DNA of 64,000 nucleotides. It comes from Chrysophaeum taylorii (taxonomy: Eukaryota; Sar; Pelagophyceae; Pelagomonadales; Pelagomonadaceae). Numbering within the stretch: position 1 is the first letter of the stretch; every line of letters starts with the position of its first letter. The stretch lies in the NCBI GenBank assembly GCA_029834535.1, contig JAQMWT010000005.1, positions 372,001 to 436,000 of the forward strand. The letters are read 5' to 3'. The position numbers and the translations under genes are program-made. Positions 42,263-50,968 of this stretch are shown in pieces. The notes beneath the pieces were generated by a model. It searched no databases, was not told the DNA's origin, and saw only the letters and a program-made list of their open reading frames with translations.

Positions 42263-42653
42263 CGCGCATGGAGGGATGGGGGATCTGCCCTGCTCGCATC
42301 CTCCTCCACCTCAACTCTTACCGCGCTTATCTCATAGCGAGGATTCGTCGCCGTCGACATCGTCGATCTCGGGTTTTGACCCTCGCAAGCACACACACGG
42401 AGCGGGTCACACTCATCCTATACTACGTCCACACGGATCCGCATCTCCCCTGTGTTGCGCGCGCGTTGGTTGCCCACCCACCCACCCACCCACCCACCCA
42501 CGCACCTACGAAGATGAAAAGTATTAGTCGGTCGGTCAAATATCGTCGTTGTCGTCGCGTCTGGCGGGCGATAAGCCGCGCTCGAGGAAGGTAGATCACG
42601 ACGACGACGAACCGAAGACCCGCGCCCGCCGGGAAGAAGGAGGTTCACGCATT

Positions 42654-43712
42654 TTAGATAGTATTCGGCTCGGCCAGCCGCGACGTCGGCACGATTTTTT
42701 TCTGCCGAGGTTGCGGGGGCGTCGCGGCGGCGTCGGCGGCGGCGGCGACGACGGAAAGTTTGCGGCAGGCGCGGCGTGCGAGATCGATTTTGCGCTCGCG
42801 CTCGGCCCTAAGGGTGGCCCAGGAGGAGGCCGTGAAGATCGCGGGGAGGTGGGCGGCGCGGACGCGGGCGAGCGTCTTGAGGGTGTGGGCGCAAGTAGCG
42901 CGCAGGAGATACGCGTTGACGTTGCCGAAGGTGACTCGAAGTGACTTGCGGCGGTCGGCGGAGACGACCAGGATGGGTCTCGCGCAGTTGAATCCGACAC
43001 AGCAATACTCGAGAAAGGCGCGGAGCGCGTCTCCGGGGGAGTCGACGTCTCCGGCTCGGACTTTAAAAAAATGGTCGACGAGGACCGAAAGCCGAAAGGA
43101 ACCGAGGCCCCCCGTGAAGGGCTTGTCGAGGCCGCGATCCTTGAGGAGCGCCTTCAACACGAGGACGACGTGGCGAAAAAAAGCGTGCGTGCCGTGGAAA
43201 TAGTCGCATCCAGCGCTGTCGTTCGGTCGAAACGAGTCCTCGAAAGATACGTCCACGTCGACGTCCGTTTCGGCGTCGCGGAAGCAGACGATCGGCACGC
43301 GCGCCTGTGGCCTCGTCTCGAGGTGCTTCGCCCACGACCGCGACCTCAACACCCGACCCAATTCCACGCACGACCTCGCCGACGCCGGCCTCGCCGCCGA
43401 CGCCGTCACCCGCAAGTCCATGTCGCTCTCGAACCACTCGAGCCCCGTCGCGTGCGACCCGAACTGGTTCATGCTCGCGTGGGGCCACACCTCGCACACG
43501 GCACCCCACACGCGTCGCTTGACAGCCTGCCGCGCGCGCGCCTCCTCCGCCGTCAGGCTCACGTAGGACGCGAACGCCACGATCTCCTCGTCGAGACCCA
43601 CCGACTCCCGCGGTCCAACCGACGGCTCCTCCTCATCCTCCTCCCGTCGCTTCTTCCGCTTGCTGCTCGCCTTATCATCGGGGGGAGCCTCGCGCTCCCG
43701 CTTGCCTCGCAT
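42654..43712 (-). CDS. TRF4/PAPD5-type nucleotidyltransferase (non-canonical poly(A) polymerase)
   Basis: From the internal ATG at 43712 the protein has 352 residues. The frame also contains an ATG at 43796, which would overlap the neighbouring gene's promoter. After a lysine/arginine-rich N-terminus it has NQFGSHATGLEWFESDMDLR, the G-S plus DxD catalytic signature of DNA polymerase beta-type nucleotidyltransferases, and a third acidic strand (TDVDVDVSFED). KALLKDRGLDKPFTGGLGSF follows, as in the Cid1/TRF4 central domain. Members add A or U tails to nuclear RNAs, often within TRAMP. It is short but complete in motifs. Confidence 0.78.
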   Translation of the reverse strand: MRGKREREAPPDDKASSKRKKRREEDEEEPSVGPRESVGLDEEIVAFASYVSLTAEEARARQAVKRRVWGAVCEVWPHASMNQFGSHATGLEWFESDMDLRVTASAARPASARSCVELGRVLRSRSWAKHLETRPQARVPIVCFRDAETDVDVDVSFEDSFRPNDSAGCDYFHGTHAFFRHVVLVLKALLKDRGLDKPFTGGLGSFRLSVLVDHFFKVRAGDVDSPGDALRAFLEYCCVGFNCARPILVVSADRRKSLRVTFGNVNAYLLRATCAHTLKTLARVRAAHLPAIFTASSWATLRAERERKIDLARRACRKLSVVAAAADAAATPPQPRQKKIVPTSRLAEPNTI

Positions 43713-43808
43713 CGTCGCGACTGGCGCCAGGCTGACTGACTTGGACTGTTGCTGAATTTCCCCACCGGTCCTAAACGGACCGCAACGAAGATACATTTGG
43801 CGACAGAA
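43713..43808. promoter_or_regulatory. Compact divergent promoter (nucleotidyltransferase / EF-hand protein)
   Basis: 96 bp separate the preferred start codons. The interval is not coding on either side if those starts are used. Confidence 0.45.
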
Positions 43809-44732
43809 ATGAGGATGCCGTCAAAGTCGTCGTCGTTGTCAGAGCCTGACGACGACGGCGACGACGACGACGACCTCGAGGCGAAGCGAACTCGGCGGAT
43901 AGGCCGCATCCGTCGCGTTACGGATCGGATCCAGCGGAAGATGAAGAAACGCGCCTCGATCACCTCGTGGTTCGCGATGTTCAAGGAGTTGGACAAAAAC
44001 CAGAGTGGCGACGTCTCCTTCGACGAGCTCCAGTACGTCGTCTACAACGAGCTCCAAATATCCAAGCTCGAGCTCACACCCCACGATCTGCGCCTCGTCT
44101 GGGACGTGCTGCTGGATCGGGACGGCAGCGAGGGCGTCACAATCCAGGGGTTTGCGAGTTTTATGCGACGACTAGAAACTAACAAAATCGAAAACGTCAT
44201 CGTCGACGCCGTCGACCAGCAACTCGCGCGTGGAGATTTCAAAGATCACACCACCACGAGCCATGCGACCCACTTCGGCCGCTGCGACTCGGAACTTACC
44301 CTCGTTTTTCGGAAGATACGGACGATCGGCGGCTACACCTCCCTCGATCCTCACAGGAGTTTCCAAATGGGACGACCCCCGGAAAACAACGATCATATCA
44401 AGGCCATGGTCCCGCGCCTCAAGCACGACTTGGTCTTCCGCCAGGAACAAAAGCTCAAGCTCTTTGAGACGCTCGCGAGCGGCGGCCAGAGATACCCCCT
44501 TATGCTTAAGCCCAGACTCGCCGACGTGCCCTTCGCCGTCGACAACAGCGACAGGCCCAGGACCCTCGAGGAAAAGCGCTCCCACAGCATCCCCTTTTTT
44601 ACGCCGCTCCCCATCGTGCCGCGAAACTCACACTGGTCGGAACGTCTCTCCTGCAACGCTACCTTCTCCGCGCTCTCGCGCCAGCATATTACGTTCCTCG
44701 ACCTCAAGCACAAGTACAGAGTCAAAGCCTGA
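43809..44732 (+). CDS. EF-hand calcium-binding protein
   Basis: A 307-residue frame from the ATG at 43809 (upstream codons give only a TTG start). After an acidic and then basic N-terminus, a canonical EF-hand loop DKNQSGDVSFDE follows the helix SWFAMFKEL. A second, degenerate hand (LDRDGSEGVTIQGFASFM) lies 40 residues later. The C-terminal 180 residues are unrecognised but contain ordered-looking stretches (GRCDSELTLVFRK; a short tail ending LKHKYRVKA). A calcium-dependent regulatory or axonemal role is possible but not shown. Confidence 0.7.
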   Translation: MRMPSKSSSLSEPDDDGDDDDDLEAKRTRRIGRIRRVTDRIQRKMKKRASITSWFAMFKELDKNQSGDVSFDELQYVVYNELQISKLELTPHDLRLVWDVLLDRDGSEGVTIQGFASFMRRLETNKIENVIVDAVDQQLARGDFKDHTTTSHATHFGRCDSELTLVFRKIRTIGGYTSLDPHRSFQMGRPPENNDHIKAMVPRLKHDLVFRQEQKLKLFETLASGGQRYPLMLKPRLADVPFAVDNSDRPRTLEEKRSHSIPFFTPLPIVPRNSHWSERLSCNATFSALSRQHITFLDLKHKYRVKA

Positions 44733-44766
44733 CACGTGATACATCCGATTCGATTCTCACACCCTT

Positions 44767-44804
<38 letters not shown>

Positions 44805-45324
44805 TTTCAACGACACTCCAATTCGCCGTGTCTCGTTTTGCTTTTGGACAATCGGACAACGACGCGCGCGCCGTTCGTCGGAGGAGCACCGTGCGGCGCG
44901 CACACCATCCATACACGAGGCGTGGCGAGCGAGCGAGCGAGTTGTATTTTCCGGCCAACCAAAACCTGTGAATCAGGCTCCGAGAGAGGGCTATGATGGT
45001 CCTAAGATTTCCTCGCGACAAACCGCGATGATTGCCATTCATTTGCGCCGGTTGAAAAACAAGCCCTCTCGACGAAGAGAAGGTGTTGACCAATGTTCTT
45101 CTCTTTCTATCTGTCTGTCTTTAAGAGGCCTACTGCGGAGAGGGGGGGAGGGTGCGTGTGGCTGCTTGAAGGTTGTCCTCTGCGTTTGTCCCCTGCCTCA
45201 GTAACGGCGGCGTTCTTCCGCATTTTCTTTTTGCTTGCGTTAGTACATTGTAGAACAAGAAGAAAGGATGAAGAAGAAGAAAAAGTCCGTAACGGTGTTC
45301 TTCCGCATTTTCTTCTTACTTGCT
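44733..45324. other. Intergenic, with microsatellite and repeats
   Basis: Contains a (GTC)n run at 44768-44805, a short piece of the GC-rich dispersed repeat at about 45115-45180 (CTACTGCGGAGAGGGGGG then GGTGCGTGTGG), and a roughly 85-bp tandem duplication in which TTCTTCCGCATTTTCTT occurs twice (45212 and 45298). No gene. Confidence 0.5.
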
Positions 45325-45690
45325 AGAAAGAGAAAGAGAAATTACCTAAAGGACGCAAGACTGCTTCGGACGTCTTCCGGTTTTTCTCGCGATAAACCGC
45401 GTCGTGGCTCGCGCCGTCGTGGCGAGCGACGGCGTACCGCCACGCGGCTCGGGATGACGAGACAAACCGTCCGGCGGCCAGCGAGCCGGGAGACCACCCG
45501 CCGCCCATCGCCGACCCGAACCCGCGCCTCGGCGTCCCGCTTGCGCTCCGCCACGCCGAAGGCGTCGCCATCGCCCGCGCGGGCGAACTTCTGACCTCGA
45601 AGCGCTTCTGACTTGAACGCTGTGTTTTATAGTTTCTTATACAAATTGTATGCTTTCGACCAAAGGCCCAGCAGCGCCGGCCACTAATTG
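45325..45690 (+). repeat. Dispersed gene-fragment repeat, copy 2
   Basis: Inverted partner of 35866-36247. The plus frame includes DDETNRPAASEPGDHPPPI then ADPNPRLGVPLALRHAEGVA before a stop. The shared 5' (CTTGCTAGAAAGAG) and 3' (TTGAACGCTGTGT) flanks show that non-coding sequence was copied too. Confidence 0.6.
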
Positions 45691-46050
45691 CGCGACGGGT
45701 TCGGTGACGCCTTTCTCTTTTTCAAAGAAAGCCCCTTTTCGTGCCGCCCGGGGCACGGAAAGCACCCGACCTTGGCCGGCTTGCCGTCTCCACTCAACGT
45801 GCACTGTAGTATGGGTTTTAAAAGCACAAGTGCAGATTCAAAGTCCGAGACGCGACGTGATACATCCGATTTTCGCACACCGCAACCTCCCCCTACTGTT
45901 TTCAGCCGTCGCCGCGTCTCATTGTGCACAATAACAACGACGCGTCCCGTCGGTTCGGCGGAGCACGAGCACACCGTCGAGAGCACGCTCTCCTCATTTC
46001 GGGTTATTTTGCTGGGGGTCACTAGGATTAGAGGTCCGTTGGATCACCCT
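45691..46050. other. No gene recognised; upstream of the methyltransferase
   Basis: An open plus frame runs through but has no motif before the ATG at 46051. Probably promoter and repeat flank. Confidence 0.4.
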
Positions 46051-46884
46051 ATGATCGCGTTGTGCGTCGTCGTCGGCGTGCTCCGGAATAGCGTCGCTCT
46101 GCAAGGTTGTCACCGATGCTTCTTCAAGCTTCACGGCGGCAGGGAGCTTTTTGTGTACGCGGAAACTCTGACGGGCGATTCGAGGCAGCGAGCAGACGCG
46201 ACGGCAAGCCAGCTGTGGCCCGCGAGCCGTGCGGCGGCTCGCTTCGTCGCGAAGCACATCGAGCTTTCGAGAGAGCGGTTGACGGTCTGCGAACTTGGGT
46301 GCGGATTTTTGTGACTTCCAAGGAAATTAGTGCGCGCTCAAGGTGTGGCCTTGGCGCTCCGGCAATCTCGGCGGCACTTTTCGGAGCTCGCGCTATCGCG
46401 ACCGACGTCGACGAACGCGCGTGAGAGCGACATTTTTTTCCAGGTGTCACAGTACGTCCGCAGACTTGCGCGGGTTCGCGCGGCTGCGAGGGATCAACGT
46501 ATTCCTGTCGAAACGCGCGCGCTCGACGTCTGCGACGCGTCGGTTCGGTTGCCTCGCGCGGACGTCTTCGTGCTTGCCGACGTCGTGGCTGGCTCGCGAC
46601 TTTCGAAGGCGGTCGCAGACAGAGTGTGCGAGGCGTACGACACAGGCGCACTTGTCATCGTCGCGATGGACGCTGCGCGCGCTCAGAGGGCCGACGTCTT
46701 GCGCCACCTCCGCGAGGCTTCTTCTTGGCCCGTCGCGTCGTCTTCGCTCGATTTTCAACCTGCCCCGTTTTGGGACTATCAGGTCGCGCGACACCTACGG
46801 GCAAGAAGTACGCGACCTCGGAACATAATAATGCCCGTTTTGCTTCATGTCGACGAAGAGGACCCGACGCTGTATCATCATTAA
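46051..46884 (+). CDS. METTL-type (family 16-like) protein methyltransferase
   Basis: Three exons (46051-46298, 46343-46406, 46444-46884), with 44- and 37-bp introns, give 250 residues. Splicing rebuilds motif I, CELGCGLGAPAISAALFGAR, followed by AIATD at the end of strand 2, then ALDVCD and DVFVLADVV (post-motif I acidic positions). The order and the WPASRAAARFV stretch just before motif I resemble the METTL21/METTL18/METTL23 lysine or histidine methyltransferases. The exact substrate is unknown. The second intron is the less certain one, because several donors are possible; the one chosen keeps frame and an ordinary GT-AG pair. Confidence 0.65.
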
Positions 46885-47098
46885 AGCGAGACAGACGCGC
46901 GAGGACCACGGGATGCCGACTGTGAAACGCGCAACGCCGAGTGTTTTTTTTTAGTCACGACAATAATCCTATATAAAAAAGCTCGTTTTGCGCTGTAACA
47001 TTCGGAAGCCCGATTCGTCGTCCGCGCGCGAAGAATCATCGTGATATGCAGCCGCGTTGTCCCCAGAATGGTGAAGTTTCCCACTCGTAGTAGTAGAA

Positions 47099-47101
<3 letters not shown>

Positions 47102-47161
<60 letters not shown>
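47102..47161. repeat. (GAC)20 microsatellite
   Basis: Twenty perfect GAC units lie 6 bp beyond the COQ5 stop codon, that is, in its 3' untranslated region on the minus strand. Confidence 0.95.
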
Positions 47162-47167
47162 TTGCAG

Positions 47168-48174
47168 TCATGGCGCATAGCCCGAGTGGACGGCGACGAC
47201 GCCAAAGGTGATATTGCGGTAGGTGGGGCGCGCGAAGCCTGCCGCCTATGACGACGCAAAGGACGAGGAGTCCACCACCACCACGACGCGAGGCGCAACA
47301 CTACTACTCACGGCCAAACGCGAGAGAAGTTCGAGCTGGGCTGGGTGCTTGCGGATGGACTCCACGAGGTACTCATAGGCCGGTCGATCGCGAGCGACGC
47401 GCGCCCCGAGCTCGGGGATAACGCGCTTGGAGTAGAGGTCGTAGGCCGCGCGAATGAGAGGGTCGCTGACCTGGGAGAATTCGAGGCACTCAAAGCGGCC
47501 GCCGGGCTGCAAGACGCGTCGCATCTCTCTGAGGGCAGCGTCGATGTCGGTGACCTGATGACCCGCAGCGATGATGCGTGATGAAGTAAACACGAAACGC
47601 ACGTTTCGCAAACCAAAGGAGATGGTCACGTAGTCGAAGGTGGCGTCGTCGTACGGCAGGCGCTCGGCATTGCCGAGGTCGAAGACGAGGCATCGGGGCG
47701 ATACGGCGCGCTCCTCCGCGCGATGGCGGCCGACTTCGAGCATGTCGGCGTTGACATCGCTGACCACGACGGGCGGAGGGTCGTCGGGCCTGCGGCGGCG
47801 GGGTGAAGCCTCCTCCGAGCGTCCGCTCGTACTCACGGCGGAGGCAACCACTTGGCGATGTCCTCGATTGCCCGAAACGCGATGTCGCCCGTGCCGCCGG
47901 CGACGTCGAGGAGCCGCGGGGCCTTGCCAGTGGCCCGTGCGCAGGCGCCGAGGCCGAGGCGTCGCACGAAATCGTCCTTCCAGAGGCGGTGCATGCCGCC
48001 GCTCATCAGGTCGTTCATGACGTCATAGTTGGACGCGACGCTCGTGAAGACTCCGCTCACGAGCGACTCTTTCTCCTCCCTGGGCACCGTGCGGGCACCA
48101 AAGTGCGTCGTCGTCGTCGTCGTCGCCTCGGCGAAGTGCCGGCGCCCGCGGAAGCAAGGCAGCACCTTGCGCAT
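47168..48174 (-). CDS. COQ5: COQ5/UbiE ubiquinone biosynthesis C-methyltransferase
   Basis: Four exons (48174-47837, 47789-47603, 47554-47312, 47245-47168), with introns of 47, 48 and 66 bp, give 281 residues. The protein has [19 protein letters not shown], motif [45 protein letters not shown] across a splice, [20 protein letters not shown], and the final HSGYAP tail restored by exon 4. COQ5 methylates the benzoquinol ring of ubiquinone precursors on the mitochondrial inner membrane. The preferred start, [14 protein letters not shown], gives an arginine-rich mitochondrial presequence. An upstream ATG at 48237 would overlap the sirtuin gene. Confidence 0.92.
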
Positions 48175-48218
48175 CTCCTCCTCGACTGTGTCAGTTTGGT
48201 TGAGGTTGTGGGGGGAAG
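48175..48218. promoter_or_regulatory. Very short divergent promoter (COQ5 / sirtuin)
   Basis: Only 44 bp lie between the preferred ATGs. If COQ5 used its upstream ATG the two genes would overlap head to head by 19 bp. Confidence 0.5.
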
Positions 48219-49115
48219 ATGAGCGGTGACTCGTCATCCTCCACCAACACGTGCCTTGGGTACGCGTCTCGGCTGTCGGCGTACCCGCACAAGGGCGTGA
48301 CGGGGTTGCCCGAGCGCGAGGATACGGCCCGCGTGCTCAAGCCAAAGCTCGCACGGCTCGCCGAGCTCGTGCGGTCGGCTCGCGGGGTCGTCGCGCTGAC
48401 TGGCGCCGGCATCTCGACGGCGGCGGGGATACCTGATTTTCGGGGTCCCAAGGGCATCTGGACGCTCGAGGACGAGGGCAAGAAGCGGAAGAGGCGCGAG
48501 TCGAAAAACGGGACTTCGCGGCGGCGCCGACGCGACGACGACGAGGACGTTAGCGGCGCCTCGTTCGAGTCGGCCGCGCCGACGACGACGCACATGGCGC
48601 TCGCCGCGCTCGCCGAGGCTGGAAAGCTCACCCTCTGCGCGACGCAGAACGTCGACGGCCTCCACTTCGCTAGCGGCTTGCCGCGCGCCAAGCTCGCGAT
48701 CCTCCACGGCTGCGTGTTCACCGAGAAGTGCGAGGCCTGCGGCTCCGAGTACGTCCGCGACCACGACGTCGGAGGCATCTCGTTCAAGCCGACCGGTCGC
48801 GCCTGCGACGAGCCCTGCGGCGGCGTCCTCCGCGACACCGTCCTCGACTGGGAGGACGATCTCCCGGAAGAAGAGTGGGACCGCACCGAGGCCGCGTTTC
48901 GCGACGCCGACCTCGCGCTCTGCCTCGGGACATCGCTCCGCATCACGCCCGCCGCCGACCTCCCGCTTTCGGCGAAGCGCTTTGTCATCGTCAACCTCCA
49001 AGAAACGCCCCACGACCGCCAAGCTGCCCTCGTCATACGCGCCAAAGTCGATGCCGTCATGTCCTTTCTCCTCGCCGAGCTCAACCTCGCCTTGCCGCCC
49101 GCGCCTGCCCGCTGA
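48219..49115 (+). CDS. Class IV sirtuin (SIRT6/7-like NAD-dependent deacylase)
   Basis: A 298-residue single-exon protein. It has the N-terminal [20 protein letters not shown] seen in SIRT6, then the NAD site [16 protein letters not shown] (residues 61-76) and KGIWTLE, the class IV hallmark. TQNVDGLH (142-149), catalytic His163 in ILHGC and zinc cysteines 171/174 and 196/200 follow. Between residues 86 and 110 there is an inserted K/R-rich stretch (KKRKRRESK then SRRRRRDDD) that could act as a nuclear localisation signal. The family acts on histones and other nuclear proteins. Only 44 bp separate it from COQ5. Confidence 0.92.
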   Translation: MSGDSSSSTNTCLGYASRLSAYPHKGVTGLPEREDTARVLKPKLARLAELVRSARGVVALTGAGISTAAGIPDFRGPKGIWTLEDEGKKRKRRESKNGTSRRRRRDDDEDVSGASFESAAPTTTHMALAALAEAGKLTLCATQNVDGLHFASGLPRAKLAILHGCVFTEKCEACGSEYVRDHDVGGISFKPTGRACDEPCGGVLRDTVLDWEDDLPEEEWDRTEAAFRDADLALCLGTSLRITPAADLPLSAKRFVIVNLQETPHDRQAALVIRAKVDAVMSFLLAELNLALPPAPAR

Positions 49116-49311
49116 ATGGGACTGAAAGTCGGCGGCGGCGGCGGCGGCGGCCGTGGTTTTTTTTTTGGGGGGGGGGGGGATCGGTCGCGGTCGCGGTCTC
49201 GGTCTCGGTCTACATCTAGATCCACAGATCTCTTTTTTATGAACAAAAATGATACGCGTCGACCAAGGACGGGGCGCTTCGGGGGACCCTTCCACCCCAC
49301 TCTCATTGCAT

Positions 49312-50832
49312 TCATATAACTTGCATCGACCAGAGGAAAAAAGTGAGGGCGAGGATCGGGCGGACGAGGTTGTTGGTGAACTGCGTGATTCTGCGGATCG
49401 AGACCGTGCGGAAGCTGCCCTCGTAGATATCCTCGATCGGCTCCCTCCGGTCCTGGCCGGGACCGCCGAAGCAGAAGCGGAAGGAGAGGGTCGAATTGTC
49501 CGCCGGTTGTTGGGGGGGCGCTGCGGCAGCGCCATTAGAAGAGGACGCGAGAACCAGCGCGCGCTGGGGCTCGGCCTTGCTGGCGGCGTCGCGCGCGTCG
49601 GCACCGGGGGGTTTCGACGCGAGCGCGTTAGCGGCGGCGGCGGGCGCGTGCTGGCCAAACGGTGGATATTTTGTTGTTCCGAACCCCGGCTTGAAGGCGG
49701 GCGAGGGGAGATCGAACAAGACCTGGTCGCCGTAGATGTCAAAATGGAGCGAATTGACGTCGGGTCCGTCGTAGCCGACGGTGAGGTGGGCGGCGGCGCG
49801 CGGCGCGTTCGCGAAGCGGACGACGGACGTCAAATTGGTCGCGGGATCAGGGTTAGTGGGAGCGAGGTCGATCTCGAGGTCGCTCCCGACGATGCGCTTG
49901 GCGATGACGAGAAAGGGCCGTTTGAGAAGGCGCCACCTCGCGCGCTCGCGCTGCGCGAGGTTCGAATTGAAGGAGAACCAACACGAGGCGAGGTCCTTCG
50001 CTTCGCCGTCGCTGTCGACCGAGACGGCCTCGATGTCGCGGAGGACGACGCGCACTGTCGCGTTGCGGCACCCGGGGAATGGCGTCTCCAGATGGCGGAC
50101 GTAGCACGCGAGCTCGTCGACGTGGAACTTGGCTCCCTCGATGCGAGGGTACTCGGTGTGGACCTTGGGCACGCCAGCGATCGAGACCCAGTCGTTCCTG
50201 ATCTTCCGCGCGGTGGCGGGTTTGGGCGGCGCCAGCGCCGCGTCGAGGACGAGCTTGACTCGCGGAATTCGAATGTCGAGCGGTTCGCGCGACAGCGTGA
50301 ACAAGCTCTTCCACTCGATCTTCACGCGGTCGCACTCGACCGACACGAGCTGCAACGGAAGCGTCGCGTCCTCGGCCAGCGGGTTGAACAGCGTGTTGAC
50401 CACGTTGGCCCGAATGTTAAGGTCCCGCAGTCGCGCGATCCCGCTGAACGGCAAGATGTAGAGCTGCTGCTGGGGCGAGAAGTCGGGCCCGCACAAAAAT
50501 TGGATGTGCCGCCCAAACAGATTCATCGCCACCTGCTGGTTGAACGACTTTCGCCGACGCGTCATCCACTCCTCGTCTTCCGACGTGGGAGGAACCGACG
50601 ACGACGACGACGACAACGACGGCGACGGCGACGACGACGACGCGGAAAATTGTTGTTGTTGTTGTTGCTGCTCAAGTTTTTGTTGTTGCTCTTGTTCCAA
50701 CGGCCGCGCCAGTTGCCGCACGACGGTGCGTTGCAGCTCCCATCGTCGGTAAAATGACGGCGCGCGCATTGCCGTCCCGAAGGCGAGCCAACCGACCACC
50801 ACTACCGCCCGCCGTCGAGCCCCGGTCATCAT
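49312..50832 (-). CDS. Chorein-N-like protein with C-terminal membrane helix
   Basis: A 506-residue frame from the ATG at 50832. The N-terminus has a hydrophobic helix (RRRAVVVVGWLAFGTAM), then a Q- and S-rich linker. Residues about 135-200 (LRDLNIRANVVNTLF, LPLQLVSVECDRVKIEWKSL, DIRIPRVKLVLD) resemble the start of VPS13/ATG2-type bridge-like lipid-transfer proteins. The strand-rich middle continues to about 380, and the C-terminus ends in a probable membrane helix (VRPILALTFFLWSM). Full VPS13 proteins are thousands of residues long, so this would be a short stand-alone version, perhaps plastid- or mitochondrion-facing. Family assignment is moderate and function inferred. Confidence 0.55.
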   Translation of the reverse strand: MMTGARRRAVVVVGWLAFGTAMRAPSFYRRWELQRTVVRQLARPLEQEQQQKLEQQQQQQQFSASSSSPSPSLSSSSSSVPPTSEDEEWMTRRRKSFNQQVAMNLFGRHIQFLCGPDFSPQQQLYILPFSGIARLRDLNIRANVVNTLFNPLAEDATLPLQLVSVECDRVKIEWKSLFTLSREPLDIRIPRVKLVLDAALAPPKPATARKIRNDWVSIAGVPKVHTEYPRIEGAKFHVDELACYVRHLETPFPGCRNATVRVVLRDIEAVSVDSDGEAKDLASCWFSFNSNLAQRERARWRLLKRPFLVIAKRIVGSDLEIDLAPTNPDPATNLTSVVRFANAPRAAAHLTVGYDGPDVNSLHFDIYGDQVLFDLPSPAFKPGFGTTKYPPFGQHAPAAAANALASKPPGADARDAASKAEPQRALVLASSSNGAAAAPPQQPADNSTLSFRFCFGGPGQDRREPIEDIYEGSFRTVSIRRITQFTNNLVRPILALTFFLWSMQVI

Positions 50833-50968
50833 CGTCACAGCGACCAATTACATTTACCCCACTCGTGCTTTTTTTGCAGCGTTATTACAACAGGGGGGGC
50901 TCTCTTCTCTTCTCTTCTCTTGGCCGAGGTCGGCGGCGCGTCGCGTCGCGTCGCGTCACGCCGAGGTA

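Noticed and set aside
46419-46443. A 25-bp GC-AG intron in the small methyltransferase
   Set aside because: Too short to splice; a 37-bp GT-AG intron at 46407-46443 keeps frame and motifs.
48234-49742. 502-codon minus-strand frame over the sirtuin gene, and a 374-codon one beside it
   Set aside because: Antisense to a clear sirtuin; low-complexity composition with no family resemblance.
49249-50757. 502-codon plus-strand frame over the chorein-like gene
   Set aside because: Antisense shadow created by GC3 bias; the opposite strand has ordered, family-like sequence.
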